64,000 nucleotides of DNA from Typha latifolia (taxonomy: Eukaryota > Streptophyta > Magnoliopsida > Poales > Typhaceae), in contig CM034103.1 of assembly GCA_019914945.1 (NCBI GenBank), forward strand, positions 4,650,001 to 4,714,000, written 5' to 3'. Under the pieces are notes generated by a model, which ran no database searches, was not told where the DNA came from, and saw only the letters and a program-made list of their open reading frames with translations. This document shows positions 12,935-23,633 of the stretch, piece by piece; the stretch's first letter is position 1; every line of letters begins with the position of its first letter. The position numbers and the translations under genes are program-made.

Positions 12935-14170
12935 GAATTCTTATAATATTAATTTAATTGGGACACCGTTAAGTTACCGCATCTCTCAAAGATAGAGCCA
13001 ACAAAATAGCTCTAAGTAACCAGATAATCCATGGGGTCTCACACGAGGCAACCTCATATCAACTGTCACGTGGCAATTTTGAACATATTTCAATTTTCTA
13101 ACTCTTTTATTATCTGTGCGTATGCTTGCACATATAATTGGACACGTCCAGGTGCCAAAGTATATCATGTGCATGGCAAGTAAGGGCGACCTCCCCGAGA
13201 AGCCGTCGACACGTTCACGCAAGACAGAGCGACAATAGACACCGACCCGGTGGTAAGTAGTCGGAGAGCCCCGACGGGGATAGTAACGTACGGGCGCAGG
13301 GATCCGAAGCCACGCGGTACACTGCGTCGCGGCAGGTTTGTCGCCACGCTAACAGATCGAATGGTTGAAGATAACGTGGCGATCCATGTCGTTTCCTATA
13401 TATATTTCTGGCATGCAGGAGTTACCCGGGAGTCGGCGACCTTTATTGACGTCCGTTAAGGTTCGAGCTAATTCGACACGGCCCTTTTGGTATGACCCCT
13501 GAATGGAAAGTGAAATTTACTGCAGAGCAGGTAATACCTGCGGTTATTTTCTAGTCAGCTAAGACGCAAAGATCTGATAAGCTGTCATTGGCTAAATAAT
13601 TGAATAGTAATCTATCTGCTAATGTATAGAAAAACATATAGGAGGCTAAGTTTTATTGAACGGAATTAGAAGCATGGAGATCGAAAAGATTAGATAATTA
13701 GTTCTTTGTTTCATGTAAAGAGGGTATTTTGAAGACATGCAGAGGATTTAATTTTGTATAGATAAAAAAACTCCTCCTACCGCATGTGAGTTGTTCAAGC
13801 TTTGAAGCCGGCAACTTGGGTGGTAAATTAGTTCTTGAATCGTGTGAATTTAATGACTTATCCTTCAATGCTAATGGTTCATAGAAAAATTTAAACTAAT
13901 TTTCCTAGTCCATTATTCACTTACTTTGGCGTGAATTCTAATTTTATTATTCTAATATCCTTTTTCCTTGTAGGATTGTGAGAAAAATTCTCGTGGAAAC
14001 ACAAGCTGATCAGTATTATTACTTTAGTTTCTAACCGTAATGCATGTAACACAGCGACACAGAAGGTAACTCGTCGGCCGTCAGAGGAAGCTCTTACCGG
14101 AGTTGAAAAGAAAACAAGGACTAGCCTAACACTTTGCATACGCAGAGAAACCAAGACAAATACAAGAACC
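12935..14170. other. 5' flank of the CCCH gene, no gene seen
   Basis: No coding region is supported. A GC-richer block at 13160-13450 has short open frames on both strands but no recognised protein. A G-box/ABRE-like CACGTG lies at 13067-13072 within TGTCACGTGGC, and ACGTGGC recurs near 13373. They are about 1.1 and 0.8 kb upstream of the predicted TATA box; a regulatory role is possible but unproven. Confidence 0.45.
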
Positions 14171-14171
14171 C

Positions 14172-14179
14172 TATAAATA
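14172..14179 (+). promoter_or_regulatory. Probable TATA box of the CCCH gene
   Basis: TATAAATA lies 183 bases upstream of the chosen ATG. A start of transcription about 30 bases downstream would leave a 5' UTR near 160 bases, ordinary for a plant gene. This is inferred from motif and spacing only. Confidence 0.5.
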
Positions 14180-14361
14180 AACCCCCCTGGTACCCCGTTC
14201 CAGGTAAGAAGAGGAAGGGCCCTCTGGTAAAACCATTGCTCTTCCTTCCTTCCCTTCTTCCAAAGCCGATTTCCCCCTTCCTCTTCCATTGACTTGATCC
14301 TCTTGCATGCAACCTTTTCCAATCCCATAGTACTACAGCTCACATCTCCTGTCTTTTTTGA

Positions 14362-15042
14362 ATGGCAATTTTTGGAGGATTTGATAGCGACATTGTCGAC
14401 TACCACCATCCTACCATTACCGTTCCCCTATACTTGCAATTAGCCTATCTTCCTGCGACCAGCAGCCATGGTACTAAAGGCGCCACCCACGACCGACGCA
14501 ACTTGATGGACGAATCTGATGACTTCTTGATGTACATCTACAAGGTGAAGCGGTGCTCCAAGACGAAGAGCCATGACTGGACGGAGTGCCCATACGCCCA
14601 CCGCGGGGAGAAGGCACGGCGGCGGGACCCGCGCAAATTCCCGTACAACGGGATCGCGTGCCCCGAGTTCCGCCAGTCAGGTGAGTGCGGTCGGGGCCAG
14701 AGCTGCGAGTACGCGCATGGCGTGTTCGAGTTCTGGCTCCACCCGACTCGGTACCGCACGAGGATGTGCGAGGCCGGGCTTGCATGCCCCCGAAAGATTT
14801 GCTTCTTTGCTCACACGCCCGAGCAGCGCCGACCGGAGGTTGTGCACAACTGCTTCCGATGTGGGGGCAGCGGAACGGCCATTAACTCGCCGAGGAGAGA
14901 GAGCTCAATAGCTGTTGCTTCCTCGTCTTCACAAGGTCGCAAGGATGGCTTGAAGATGAGGGATGGGGTGGGTGGAAACGAGGACTTGTATGCTTTCCCG
15001 CACATTGATTGGATTATGGACTTGCTGAATAAGGATAGTTAA
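14362..15042 (+). CDS. Plant RR-TZF tandem CCCH zinc-finger protein
   Basis: This intact, single-exon frame encodes 226 residues. It has the plant-specific arginine-rich region C65-x5-H71-x4-C76-x3-H80 followed by [10 protein letters not shown]. The tandem zinc fingers are C100-x8-C109-x5-C115-x3-H119, then exactly 16 residues (GVFEFWLHP...), then C136-x5-C142-x4-C147-x3-H151. This spacing defines the RR-TZF group (Arabidopsis TZF1-3 and relatives). Known members bind AU-rich RNA, shuttle between nucleus and cytoplasmic RNA granules and affect hormone and stress responses. Length is slightly below Arabidopsis TZF1. The tail ([11 protein letters not shown]) resembles the conserved C terminus of the family, so the protein looks complete. 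The ATG at 14362 is the first in frame; the divergent N terminus makes the M at residue 49 or 57 a possible alternative start. It is the only intact host gene recognised here. Confidence 0.88.
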   Translation: MAIFGGFDSDIVDYHHPTITVPLYLQLAYLPATSSHGTKGATHDRRNLMDESDDFLMYIYKVKRCSKTKSHDWTECPYAHRGEKARRRDPRKFPYNGIACPEFRQSGECGRGQSCEYAHGVFEFWLHPTRYRTRMCEAGLACPRKICFFAHTPEQRRPEVVHNCFRCGGSGTAINSPRRESSIAVASSSSQGRKDGLKMRDGVGGNEDLYAFPHIDWIMDLLNKDS

Positions 15043-15499
15043 GTGGTGTGGAGTTGATTATTAAGTTGGGGCTACGGTAAGTATTGTATGAAATCATTAA
15101 AATTAAGCAAGGATAGCAATTTTTTTTAGCTGTAATTTAAAAAAACTAGGAATACAATTTGGGATAGTAATTATCAAGTTTGGCAAGTGAAAATTTATGC
15201 AAGATGTATACATGGTTTTCTGTAGGGATCATTGGGGGCTGTTTGGGGAGTTCATAGTACCAGTAATATAGAACTCCGATCGTTGCGTAAAACCAGGTGG
15301 AACTGGGTGATAAAGAGTGTAGACAAGCTGGAGCAGTAAATGCTAATTGGCGAAGCCTGCAGATCGTGACCTTCAAGATCATGAAGGCCCTAGTAATGTA
15401 ATAGTCTAATAGATCATTATCTTCATGTGCCAGAGTTACTTTAAGGAGTAACTGACTCTCTTGAGATCAATATCGACTCGTTTATATAAAATTGAAGGT
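15043..15499. other. 3' flank of the CCCH gene, nothing recognised
   Basis: AT-rich sequence that would include the gene's 3' UTR. No coding region or repeat relationship was identified. Confidence 0.4.
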
Positions 15500-15818
15500 G
15501 GCGTTTGGTTCCTGCACGAAAAATACTTATTTATAAATTAAGACTCCCTTAAAATCTTGTATAATGTAAGTTACGTGACAACAACTTATCCATAAAATCT
15601 TATTAAAATTAAAAGATGTGATAAAGTTACGCACGTTTTTTAAGCAATATTTTTAGTACAGTTAATATACTTATTAATAGTTAGTATAATCAAATGCAGA
15701 TTTTTGCATAAAATTTTTTAGTGTAATCAGAGTAAAGTTATAGATGTACCTACTTTACGTTTAAGAGATGTTAAGAAGTGTATCCTTAAATATTCTATGC
15801 ACGAACCAAATGAGGCCT
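15500..15818. mobile_element. Probable MITE (non-autonomous DNA transposon)
   Basis: About 320 AT-rich bases are bounded by imperfect inverted ends. The left end is GGCGTTTGGTTCCTGCACG and the right end is TGCACGAACCAAATGAGGCC, whose complement reads GGCCTCATTTGGTTCGTGCA. No coding capacity. TTTGGTTC-type termini are common in plant MITEs. No clear target duplication was found, so the superfamily (hAT or Harbinger) is undecided. Confidence 0.55.
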
Positions 15819-16107
15819 AAATAATAAGTCACCGTAAGTGGCTGCACTTCTTTTTACCTATATAGTGCAAAAGAAGTGATTAATTAATTCATTTGCTTTT
15901 ACTAAAAAAATATTAATATATGTATGACTATGAGTTCAAAATGGGAATGCTAGATTTTTGTTTACAATCCTATACAATAATAATTACTAAGCCGATCTAA
16001 AGTTCATTCCTGAGAAGCCACTTCATGTTTAGAATGAGCCAACCACTAAGATCAAGCATTCTTCGTTCTTACCAAATGTAAGAGGATGTAGGAGAAGAGA
16101 AAAGCGC
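15819..16107. other. Short spacer, nothing recognised
   Basis: AT-rich sequence between the MITE-like element and the LINE 3' end; no feature supported. Confidence 0.4.
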
Positions 16108-17755
16108 CCCTTTTTTTTTCTGAAGGGCTGAAAGACCAAATTCATTAAGTGGAAGTGATACAATCTAAATTTAAAGGTGGATCAGTCCAATCCATACATG
16201 TACAATCTTGAATGGTTAGACTAGCAAGTGTAAAACCAACCTTGATAGAGGGGTGAGAGGTAATCCACTTGAGACAATCAAGAATAATTGGTCCAATGGT
16301 CTAGTTGACACAAACACTATGGTTATTCACAACATTAACTACCATTTGATAGTCAAATAAAATCCAGCAATCTTCTTCCGTCATGTATGGTTGCACGGTT
16401 TCCAATCCTTTAAGAAGTGCCAAAGCTTCTCCAAAGAGAACACTTTGATAGTTATCTAGGAAAATAGTTCTGCCCTTGATAAAGCTATCTAGAGAGAAAC
16501 TGATGAATATCCCGATACCACCCTTGAAACCTTCTTGCCATGCAACGTCCACCTAACAAGCAACATTCCTTGGTTTCGGACCCCACAATATAAACTCCTC
16601 CTGCGGCTCGGGACTCTCTTGAGGAAGATGATCCAAATGGAGTGACCACTTCTTTAGAGACTCCACCTTGGCGCTGATGTCCAAGGGACTAGGCTTGGCT
16701 TCTTTAAAGATGACATCATTTCTCGCTTTCCAGATGCTCCAAAGAAATCAAAAAGCATAATCAAGTTGCTCAGTAGTGAGAAGGCCCCTTAAGGAGAGAA
16801 TCCATCTATCATGACTGACTGTTTGATCCTCTAGCTTTAGTCGAGACGTGAATGGAACCAAGCTGCCCTAGTAAACGGACAGCTAAGTAGTAGGTGTTCC
16901 ATCATCTCTGCAACTAATCAGCAAAGGTTGCACATGGGATCTAACTCCGAAATGCGCTTGTGGGTAGCAGCTTTAACAGGGAGAGCATGAATTAAGGCTC
17001 TCCATCCAAAGGTTCTCACTCGAGGATGAGATCCTCTAAAGTTCCAAACCAACTTATAGATGCACTTAAGATCCGGAGAGGAAGAGCTGAGCCAATCACC
17101 TTTGGATAATGACCAGTGCGCTAACTTGCATGACAAGACCCTTGTCGGAGTTGGCATCCAGATCAACTTATCTGGCAAAGAAATAGCAGCCTGACCAATG
17201 GTTAGTTCAATATTCCACTCGGAACCCCTAATAAGATCTTAGACCAAACAAATGCTACTGGGTAGAGAAAGATCCGACAAGTCAGTGTGGGGAAGCCAAT
17301 GACCTTTATTTACTGTAATGCTAGATGCGTTACCAATTGACCAAGTGAATTGGCTTTGAAAGTCTCCCGCAGACTTAGAAAAGCAAACCACATTGAAGAA
17401 GATCTATACTTAGGTTTTGCATCCCAGAAGTAGGAGCTGTAAAAGTATCTAGCTTTCATTAGGGCAGCCCAAAGGCTAGAGGGGTCATTAAGTAATCTCC
17501 AGGTTAGCTTAAGAATTAGACTCTTATTTATTATCTTAGGTGAGCGAACACCAAGTTCCCCTTCGGCTAGAGGACGGCAGATCAGATCCCACATTCTAAA
17601 GTAAAGGAGTGACTGTCCCGGCTTGAATCCCCATTAGAAGTCGCGCATTAATCACAAATTCTATTGAGGGATTTAAGGAAAATGGTGGCACCCATAAAGA
17701 AGACCGAAATCAAGCTTAGGACGGCTTTGATCAGCGTTAGTTTGCTTGCATGCAT
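16108..17755 (-). mobile_element. 5'-truncated L1-type LINE
   Basis: This is the 3' end of a non-LTR retrotransposon. On the minus strand, 17755-17310 holds the RT C-terminal region (LTLIKAVLS, FFMGATIFLKSL, then ELGVRSPKIINKSLILKLTWRLLNDPSSLWA). Positions 17178-16918 hold the zf-RVT domain ending CNLC. Positions 16552-16301 hold an RNase H-like domain (FGEALALLKGLETV). A run of T at about 16108-16120 on the plus strand is the poly(A) tail in this orientation. Stops interrupt the frames. The 5' end is cut at about 17755, where gypsy LTR sequence starts. A C-terminal RNase H is known in plant L1 elements. Confidence 0.82.
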
Positions 17756-17756
17756 G

Positions 17757-18575
17757 TTACGGTCGCTTTTGCTGAAAATGAGTTTCTATTCAATTTGATA
17801 ATCTAGATAGAAATCAGCATAAAACTTACGATGGTAATTGGGATCGATCTAACTATTATATTGATCTGAGATTTGAATAATTTTTTCTCTGCGAGTTAGC
17901 AATCCAATGCAACTAGAATCTTGTCGATCGGATGAGTAGATCAGAAGTTACGTATGAAATAGTTACTAAAGGTCAGGAAATAGTGGGATGGACATGGAAT
18001 ACATAGTTAGGGTCATGGAAGATGATTACGGTATTGTGGATGGATTAGTGCTTGGAACTAGATGACGGGAGAGAAAAGAGCTTCCACGTATGGCTAATCA
18101 CTAGAGAGGAAGGAGAAGTGACGGAGGATTAACTTCGGCCATAGACGAAAACTTGAGTTGGATACCAAGGAGGAGGGAGAAGATGGCTCAAACCCAGATG
18201 AAAACCAATTCCAAAATTCAATAATCAATAGAGGCTGCTCTTCCACACATATAGAGGCTAGCCAAACATTCAAAACCCTAAATAAATCCTATTACAACTC
18301 AACTTAAGCCTAAACAAGTCTTATTATAACTCAACTTTTTCGTCATATGTTCAAACACACCATGATTGCATTTAAAAGGCCAAAATGCATTCTCTGTATG
18401 TGCGAACGCAAGATCAGGCGTTCGAATGACCAAAATGTGTCCTCTGTATATGCGAACATGAATCAGGCATTCGAACGACCACATTTGAACGTAGTCCATT
18501 TGCATTTGAAGGCACTTGCGAGAAACTATTTTACTTTCCTAAATAATTGATACAAATTAAAGTAGTTTCACTATG
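17757..18575 (-). repeat. Degenerate G1-related LTR (3' LTR of the element to its right)
   Basis: It keeps G1 LTR landmarks: a motif cluster at 18350-18510 (GCGTTCGAATG, CATTCGAACG), then the TAGAGGCTAGCCAA block near 18250 and the CTCGAC/GGAGGGAGAAG region. It follows the chromodomain end of a minus-strand gypsy fragment, as a 3' LTR should. Boundaries are approximate because both ends are eroded. Confidence 0.65.
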
Positions 18576-19088
18576 CACCTAAATCAAGAACCGCAACATC
18601 CACAATGCTTTTCTCACCTTATCCTCAAGGTGCAAAGTGAGGAAAATGATCCATTAAGTCATCCTCTAGCTCCCATGTCGGCTTGTCAGTGGGTCGACCC
18701 ATTCACTCCACCAAAACCTCTGTCTCTGAGCGCCTGTCATGTCGCCGCCTACGCTTGGCCAAGATCCGAACTAGCTCATTAATCTCTTATTCTGCAACTA
18801 GCTTGGGCAAGTCCCCACAATGATATCAGGTCCAATCTTTGCCTTCAAAACTAACACATGGAACACCGGATGAACTCGTGTCCCCTTAGGTAACTCTAAT
18901 AAATATGCAGCAGGCCCAATCCTTGCCTTGACCCTATAGGGTCCAAAATACTAAAATGATAGCTTTTGGTTCATTACAAGCCTTATGGTAATCTACTGAT
19001 AAGGTTGTGCCCGTACATAAACTAAATCAGCTACAACAAACTCTTGCTCATAATGTCCTCGGTCATAAACATGTTTCATGTGGTTTTG
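18576..19088 (-). pseudogene. Gypsy integrase C-terminal region and chromodomain (broken)
   Basis: On the minus strand the frame reads HMKHVYDRGHYEQEF, then the integrase C-terminal block ending HPVFHV, then a chromodomain-like segment with RRRRHDRRSETEVLVEW. Stops interrupt it. A chromodomain at the integrase C terminus marks a chromovirus and is thought to guide insertion to chromatin. The upstream part of the same integrase resumes at 19922 beyond a nested solo LTR. Confidence 0.78.
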
Positions 19089-19921
19089 TGATACACTTTG
19101 CTAGAGTCTTTTCTTATTGCATTAGTTATTTATTTTTATTAAAATAAATTTTTTATTAGTTGCGTTCGAATGTGGAAGGGGGTGTTTGAATGCCTTTGTG
19201 AACGCCTGCATTAGTTCGCAAAAATAGAGAATATGAAAAGTGTGTTCGAACGCGGCCGGGTGCGTTCCGACGCCTGGGTGCGAACGCCTACATCAGTTCG
19301 CATCCACAGAGAATGTCTTTTGTGCGTTCGAACGCGATCGGTGAGAGTCCACTAGAATTAGAGTTAATAATTATTATTTTAGCTTGTTAGCTAGCTTCTA
19401 TAAAGGTGTGGATGGCAGCCAAAATTATTATGCTTAATGAATATTAGTTTTTATCTTCTTCTATCCTCTCTCTAGTCTCTCTATTCTAATTTCCCTCCTC
19501 CCTCTTCACCAACCAGCCACCTCTACCGTTAGCAAGGTCTCATCTATCTTCTAATCTCTTCATCTGTTAAGTCGTCCCTCTTCCTTGAGATCTCGACCAC
19601 TTCTTCCCTTTCGTCCTTATCCCTTAAACTACATCAATTGTCCACCCTCATCTTCATTATCATCCATAACCCTAACATCCATTCCACCCATCACCACCAC
19701 CATCATCCCCACTCTATCGTATTTTCGTCCTAGTTGCAGTTCGAATCTATAAAGGATGTAAATACAAAAAACATATATGAGGAAGTTACGGATTGATCAA
19801 ACTTTGTTTCGTAATTTTTTGACTGAGAAAATATTTGGTGAATATTTTTTCTTGAGTGTGGGGACTGCTTCCTACGATCAATCTAGATCTTGAAGGGATC
19901 GTTCCGTAACCTATCATTTTG
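19084..19921 (+). mobile_element. Solo G1 LTR with TSD TTTTG nested in integrase
   Basis: The 828-base LTR (19089-19916) starts TGATACAC and ends CTATCA and is flanked by TTTTG at 19084-19088 and 19917-19921. Removing the LTR and one TTTTG restores a continuous minus-strand integrase reading LREHLIVAQ into NHMKHVYDRGH. It carries GCGTTCGAACGC-type motifs at 19160-19340. A solo LTR is the usual product of recombination between the two LTRs of a full element. Confidence 0.93.
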
Positions 19922-20580
19922 AGCAACTATGAGATGTTCCCTCAATCTCGTCAATGTCTCGTCTCTATCGATCAACTCTAAGTTCACTTTCGATCGATCT
20001 GCTATCGTCGCTTATCATATATCTACAATGTCGGTGCCGTCCATCCAAACACCACCTCAAAAGCTGTCATCTAAATGGAATGATGGTATGCAGTGTTATA
20101 GGACCACTCCGCCCATGGAAGATACCTCAACCACTCTTTCGGCTTCTCTGCAACAAAACATCTCAAATATTGCTCCAACCCAAGATTGACAACCTTCGTT
20201 TGGCCGTCGGTCTACGGATGGTAGGCCAAACTAAGTGTCAACCATGTACCCTACAATCTGAAGATTTCCGACCATAATTTGTTGATTAGAATACCATCTT
20301 TGTCGGATAGAATCATGCGTGGCATCCCATGTAATTTAGCAATATCATGAATAAAAATTTTAGCAACCCTCTTTGTTGAAAAGAGGTGTGCCAAAGCTGA
20401 AAAGTGAGCATATTTACTAAGACGATCAACGACCACCAACACCATAGAATATCCCTTAACTTCTAGAAGTCCTACAATGAAATCCATAGATATGTCCTCC
20501 CAAATCTGCTCTAGAATAGGAAGAGGTCGGAGTACCCCAACCGATTTCATGGCTTTGTGTTAGGGCTTTGATACCAAATT
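19922..20580 (-). pseudogene. Gypsy integrase core fragment (broken)
   Basis: The frame 20251-20550 encodes LRPLPILEQIWEDISMDFI, VVVDRLSKYAHFSAL and LHGMPRMILSDKDGI, the catalytic core of a chromovirus integrase. In the family this covers the first two acidic residues of the DDE triad. The remainder (19925-20250) continues with frameshifts. It begins right after primer-binding-like sequence at 20560-20640, so gag, protease and RT have been deleted between the 5' LTR and this integrase. Confidence 0.82.
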
Positions 20581-20640
20581 GATAAGCTCTGATACCAATG
20601 ATAGGCTCTGATACTAATGATAGATTCTTGTACCAATTAA
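20560..20640 (-). other. Repeated primer-binding-like sites
   Basis: Four imperfect copies of a roughly 19-base unit are seen on the minus strand: TTGGTACAAGAATCTATCA, TTAGTATCAGAGCCTATCA, TTGGTATCAGAGCTTATCA and TTTGGTATCAAAGCCC. A normal element has one such site next to its LTR. Confidence 0.7.
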
Positions 20641-21527
20641 TGAGGTTTAGAACCAAAAGATCAGCTACGGAATAATTCCTTAAGATCTGAATTTATTACA
20701 AGAAATAGTCCACGCAGCTGTGAGAAAATATTCCTCAGATATTCTCCGGTAGTCAGAAAATTACAAAACTAATTGGGTTGGATCCGTACTTCCTGTTCTA
20801 CAACTTTCATATTTATGCTCTTTGCAGATTCGAACTGTAGCAGGGACGAAAATACGGAATAACGTGGGTGATAGTGGTCGTGACGGGTGAAGTAGATGTT
20901 AGGGTTATGGATGGGTATGGAGATGAGGGTGGATTGTGGAAGTGATTAAGAGAAGTAGACGAAGGAAACGAAATGGTCGAGATCCCAAAGAAGAGGGGTG
21001 GCTCGACAGTCGAGCGAGATTAGAAGTTAGGAGAAACCTTGGAAAGATGGCGAAGAGGGAGGAGGGAGGAGTCTAGAGAGAAGATAGAAGCCAAGAAATC
21101 AAGAATCCAATTGCATAATGAAGTTGCCTGCCATCCACATATTTATAGAGGGTAGCCAACAAGTCCTAAAACAATATGAAACCCTAACAAACCAACTAAA
21201 CTAGTATTCATTATCTTCTCCTATTACCTCTTGGATTAAGCTTTCGTTTTATCATAGATAGATTCTGAATCTGGAGAAGTAATGAATATAAAAGTTGTAG
21301 ATGTGGAGGTTGGCGACCTTATGAAACTAGTTTGATATTATTTTGATAAGTTTAGAATATTCTACGAATATTTTCCTAAAACTGCACAGAGCTAGATTTA
21401 GCTAATTAAATAAAATCCTAACCTACTAAGACTCTAACTAAACCAAATAACCAAATAAGAGAATTAAAATCAATCCATTGAGCCTAATCTCATTTTGATG
21501 TGATTCGATTTGATCTGATTCGTATCA
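20638..21527 (-). repeat. Gypsy LTR with type-A 5' segment and G1-type 3' part
   Basis: It starts TGATACGAATCAG at 21527 (minus strand), after a PPT-like GGTGGGGGGAAG. Its first ~330 bases (GATTAGGCTCAATGG, then AATCTAGCTCTGTGCAG) match the arms of the inverted structure at 50237-51838. From about 21190 leftward it matches G1 LTRs (GGACTTGTTGGCTACCCTCTATAAATATGTGG). It has no GTTCGAAC array. It therefore looks chimeric. Confidence 0.75.
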
Positions 21528-21555
21528 ATCCACCACACTTCCCCCCACCTTGCCC

Positions 21556-22440
21556 TCAAGGTGAAAAGTCAGGGAAACGCTCTAAAATGTCAGTCTTCAA
21601 CTCCCATGTCGCCTCATCGAATGGCTTGCCAAGCCACTCAACTAGAATCTCCATCTCCAATTTGGTACCATGTCGTCGTCGACGCCTACCAAGTACACGA
21701 ACTGGCTCTACAATATCTATCTCCTCCAAAGATTCCAATAGATATGATCCAACGATCTCATGATCTCCAATGCGCTCCCTCAACAATGAAACATGGAAGA
21801 CAGGATGCACTCTCGACCCCTCCAGCAGCTCCAAACGATATGCAACTGAACCAATACACTCCAACACTCGAATGCATTCGCGGTCCAATAGCAATCCGCC
21901 TTGATTCTGCAACTCTGGATGGCGCTCCGGATCATCCATCACCTCCTGCAACAATCTCAAAATATCTAGGTCAGATGTACATGCATACCTTAACTCGTCA
22001 AGGAAGGGAAAGGTAGGAGAAGAATAAGCTGCAAGCTCGGCGCTATCGGGTTGGCATGATAGTGCATCCACTGCTATATTTTCCGTTCCCTTTTTGTATT
22101 GGATTTCATAATCATACCCCAGCAAATTTGTGACCCATCTCTGCTGTGTCGGAGTGTGTATACGCTGTCCCATAAAGTAGGGAAGGCTCCTTTGATCGGT
22201 TCGGATATTAAATCGCCTACCGATCAAATAAGGCCTCCACTTTGTCACCACATGCAGAATTGCCAACATCTCTCTGTCATAAGTCGATAATTGCTGAGAA
22301 TTTTGAGATAAAGCATTACTAAGATAGGCAATGGGACGTTCTTCTTGCATTAGTATAGCTCCTATGGCAACACCTGACGCATCACATTCCATAATGAACT
22401 TTTCCGTGAAGTCCGTTAGCGCTAAAACGAGTGCCGCCAT
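21556..22440 (-). pseudogene. Gypsy RNase H joined in frame to chromodomain; integrase deleted
   Basis: One open frame of 294 codons is left by an internal deletion. It begins in RNase H ([48 protein letters not shown]) and continues through VTNLLGYDYEIQYKKGTEN. Near RECIRV it then jumps to the integrase tail LECIGSVAYRLELLEGS, and ends in the chromodomain (EMEILVEWLGKPFDEATWE). The H2C2 finger and the whole DDE core are gone. The join falls on a GGGTG-like microhomology when compared with the uninterrupted copies at 26815 and 62000. It would lack transposition activity. Confidence 0.87.
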
Positions 22441-22444
22441 CTCT

Positions 22445-22672
22445 CCTACTTCGAATGTCCGATCCTAGTGTCGTCAATTATAGATTCATTTCATCCTGTT
22501 CTATGCAGCTGCCAAGTTGGCCCACAGCCATCGAATCTGAGTATCCTTCTCCACTAAGGTTTCCTTGAAGTCCATGCATTTTGTTCATTGAGTCGGTGCG
22601 TAGGACCGTAGGTATTGCTCCAAACACTGGTTCAAGACCTTTGTCTGCTCATCTATCTATGGATGGTATGTC
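22445..22672 (-). pseudogene. Small gypsy integrase fragment
   Basis: The minus strand reads YHP, stop, IDEQTKVLNQCLEQYLR, the integrase region after the second catalytic Asp (normally YHPQTDGQTEVVNxCLEQYLR). It is cut at 22672 by the G1 LTR and at about 22445 by the RNase H fragment, and differs enough from G1 to come from another family. Confidence 0.65.
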
Positions 22673-23576
22673 TGATACACTTAGATACGATCTTTTCTTA
22701 TTGCATTAGGTGTTTATTTTTATTAAAATAAAATTCCTGTAGGTCGCATTCGAACGCAGGTGGGGTTGCGTTCGAACACCCTTGTGAACGCCTGCATTAG
22801 GTTTGTAAATATAGAGAACGCATATTGTGCGTTCGAATATATACAGAACGTCTTCTGGTGCATTGGAACGTGATCGGGCGCGTTCGAACGTGATCGATAG
22901 GAAAGTTCGACCGTGTTCGAACGCCTGCATCGCGTTCGCACATATAGAAAACGTCTTTTGGTGCATTCGAACGCGATCGGGCACGTTCAAACATGATCGA
23001 CGGGAAAGTTCTAAAATTAGGGTTTCATATTATTTTATGACTTGTTGGCTAGCCTCTATATATATGTGGATGGCAGCCAACTTCAGAATACAATTGGATT
23101 ATTGATTTCTTGCCTCCTATCTTCTCTCTAGACTTCTCCCTCCTCCCTCTTCAGCCACCTCTACCATTGGCAAGGTTTCTCCTAACCTCTAATCTCCCTC
23201 GACTATCGAGCCACCCCTCTTCTTTGGGATCTCGACCACTTTGTTCCCTTCGTCTATATCTCTAAATCACATCCACAATCCACCTTCATCTCCATATCCA
23301 TCCATAACCCTAACATCCACTCCACCCATCACCACCACCATCACCCACATTATTCTATATTTTCGTCCCAGTTGTAGTTCGAATCTGAGAAGGGCATAAA
23401 TACGAAAGTTGTACATCAGGAAGTTACGAATCTAACCTAATTAGTTTTGTAATTTTTCAACTACAGGAGAATATCAGACGAATATTTTCCCACTATTATG
23501 CAGATTGATTTCTATAATACATTCAGATCTTGAAGGAATCGTTGCATAGCCTATCTTTGGTTTGAGAATCTATTAA
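22673..23576 (+). repeat. 5' LTR of the G1 chromovirus
   Basis: It starts TGATACACTTAGATACGATC and ends about 23576, next to PBS-like TTTGGTATTAGAGC and GTGGTATCAGAGC. It matches the LTRs at 30530, 46067-46926 and 62334-63175. A motif cluster at 22740-22990 contains GCGTTCGAACAC, GCGTTCGAACGTG, GTGTTCGAACGCC and CATTCGAACGCG. A TATA-like CTATATATATGTGG lies at about 23054. Confidence 0.85.
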
Positions 23577-23633
23577 TTTGGTATTAGAGCTTAACAAGTG
23601 GTATCAGAGCAGGCAAACTTCAGACCTCCATTA

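Noticed and set aside
14474..14911. Several frames overlapping the CCCH gene on both strands
   Set aside because: They are shadows caused by GC-rich codons; none contains a recognised motif, while the plus-strand frame holds all zinc ligands.
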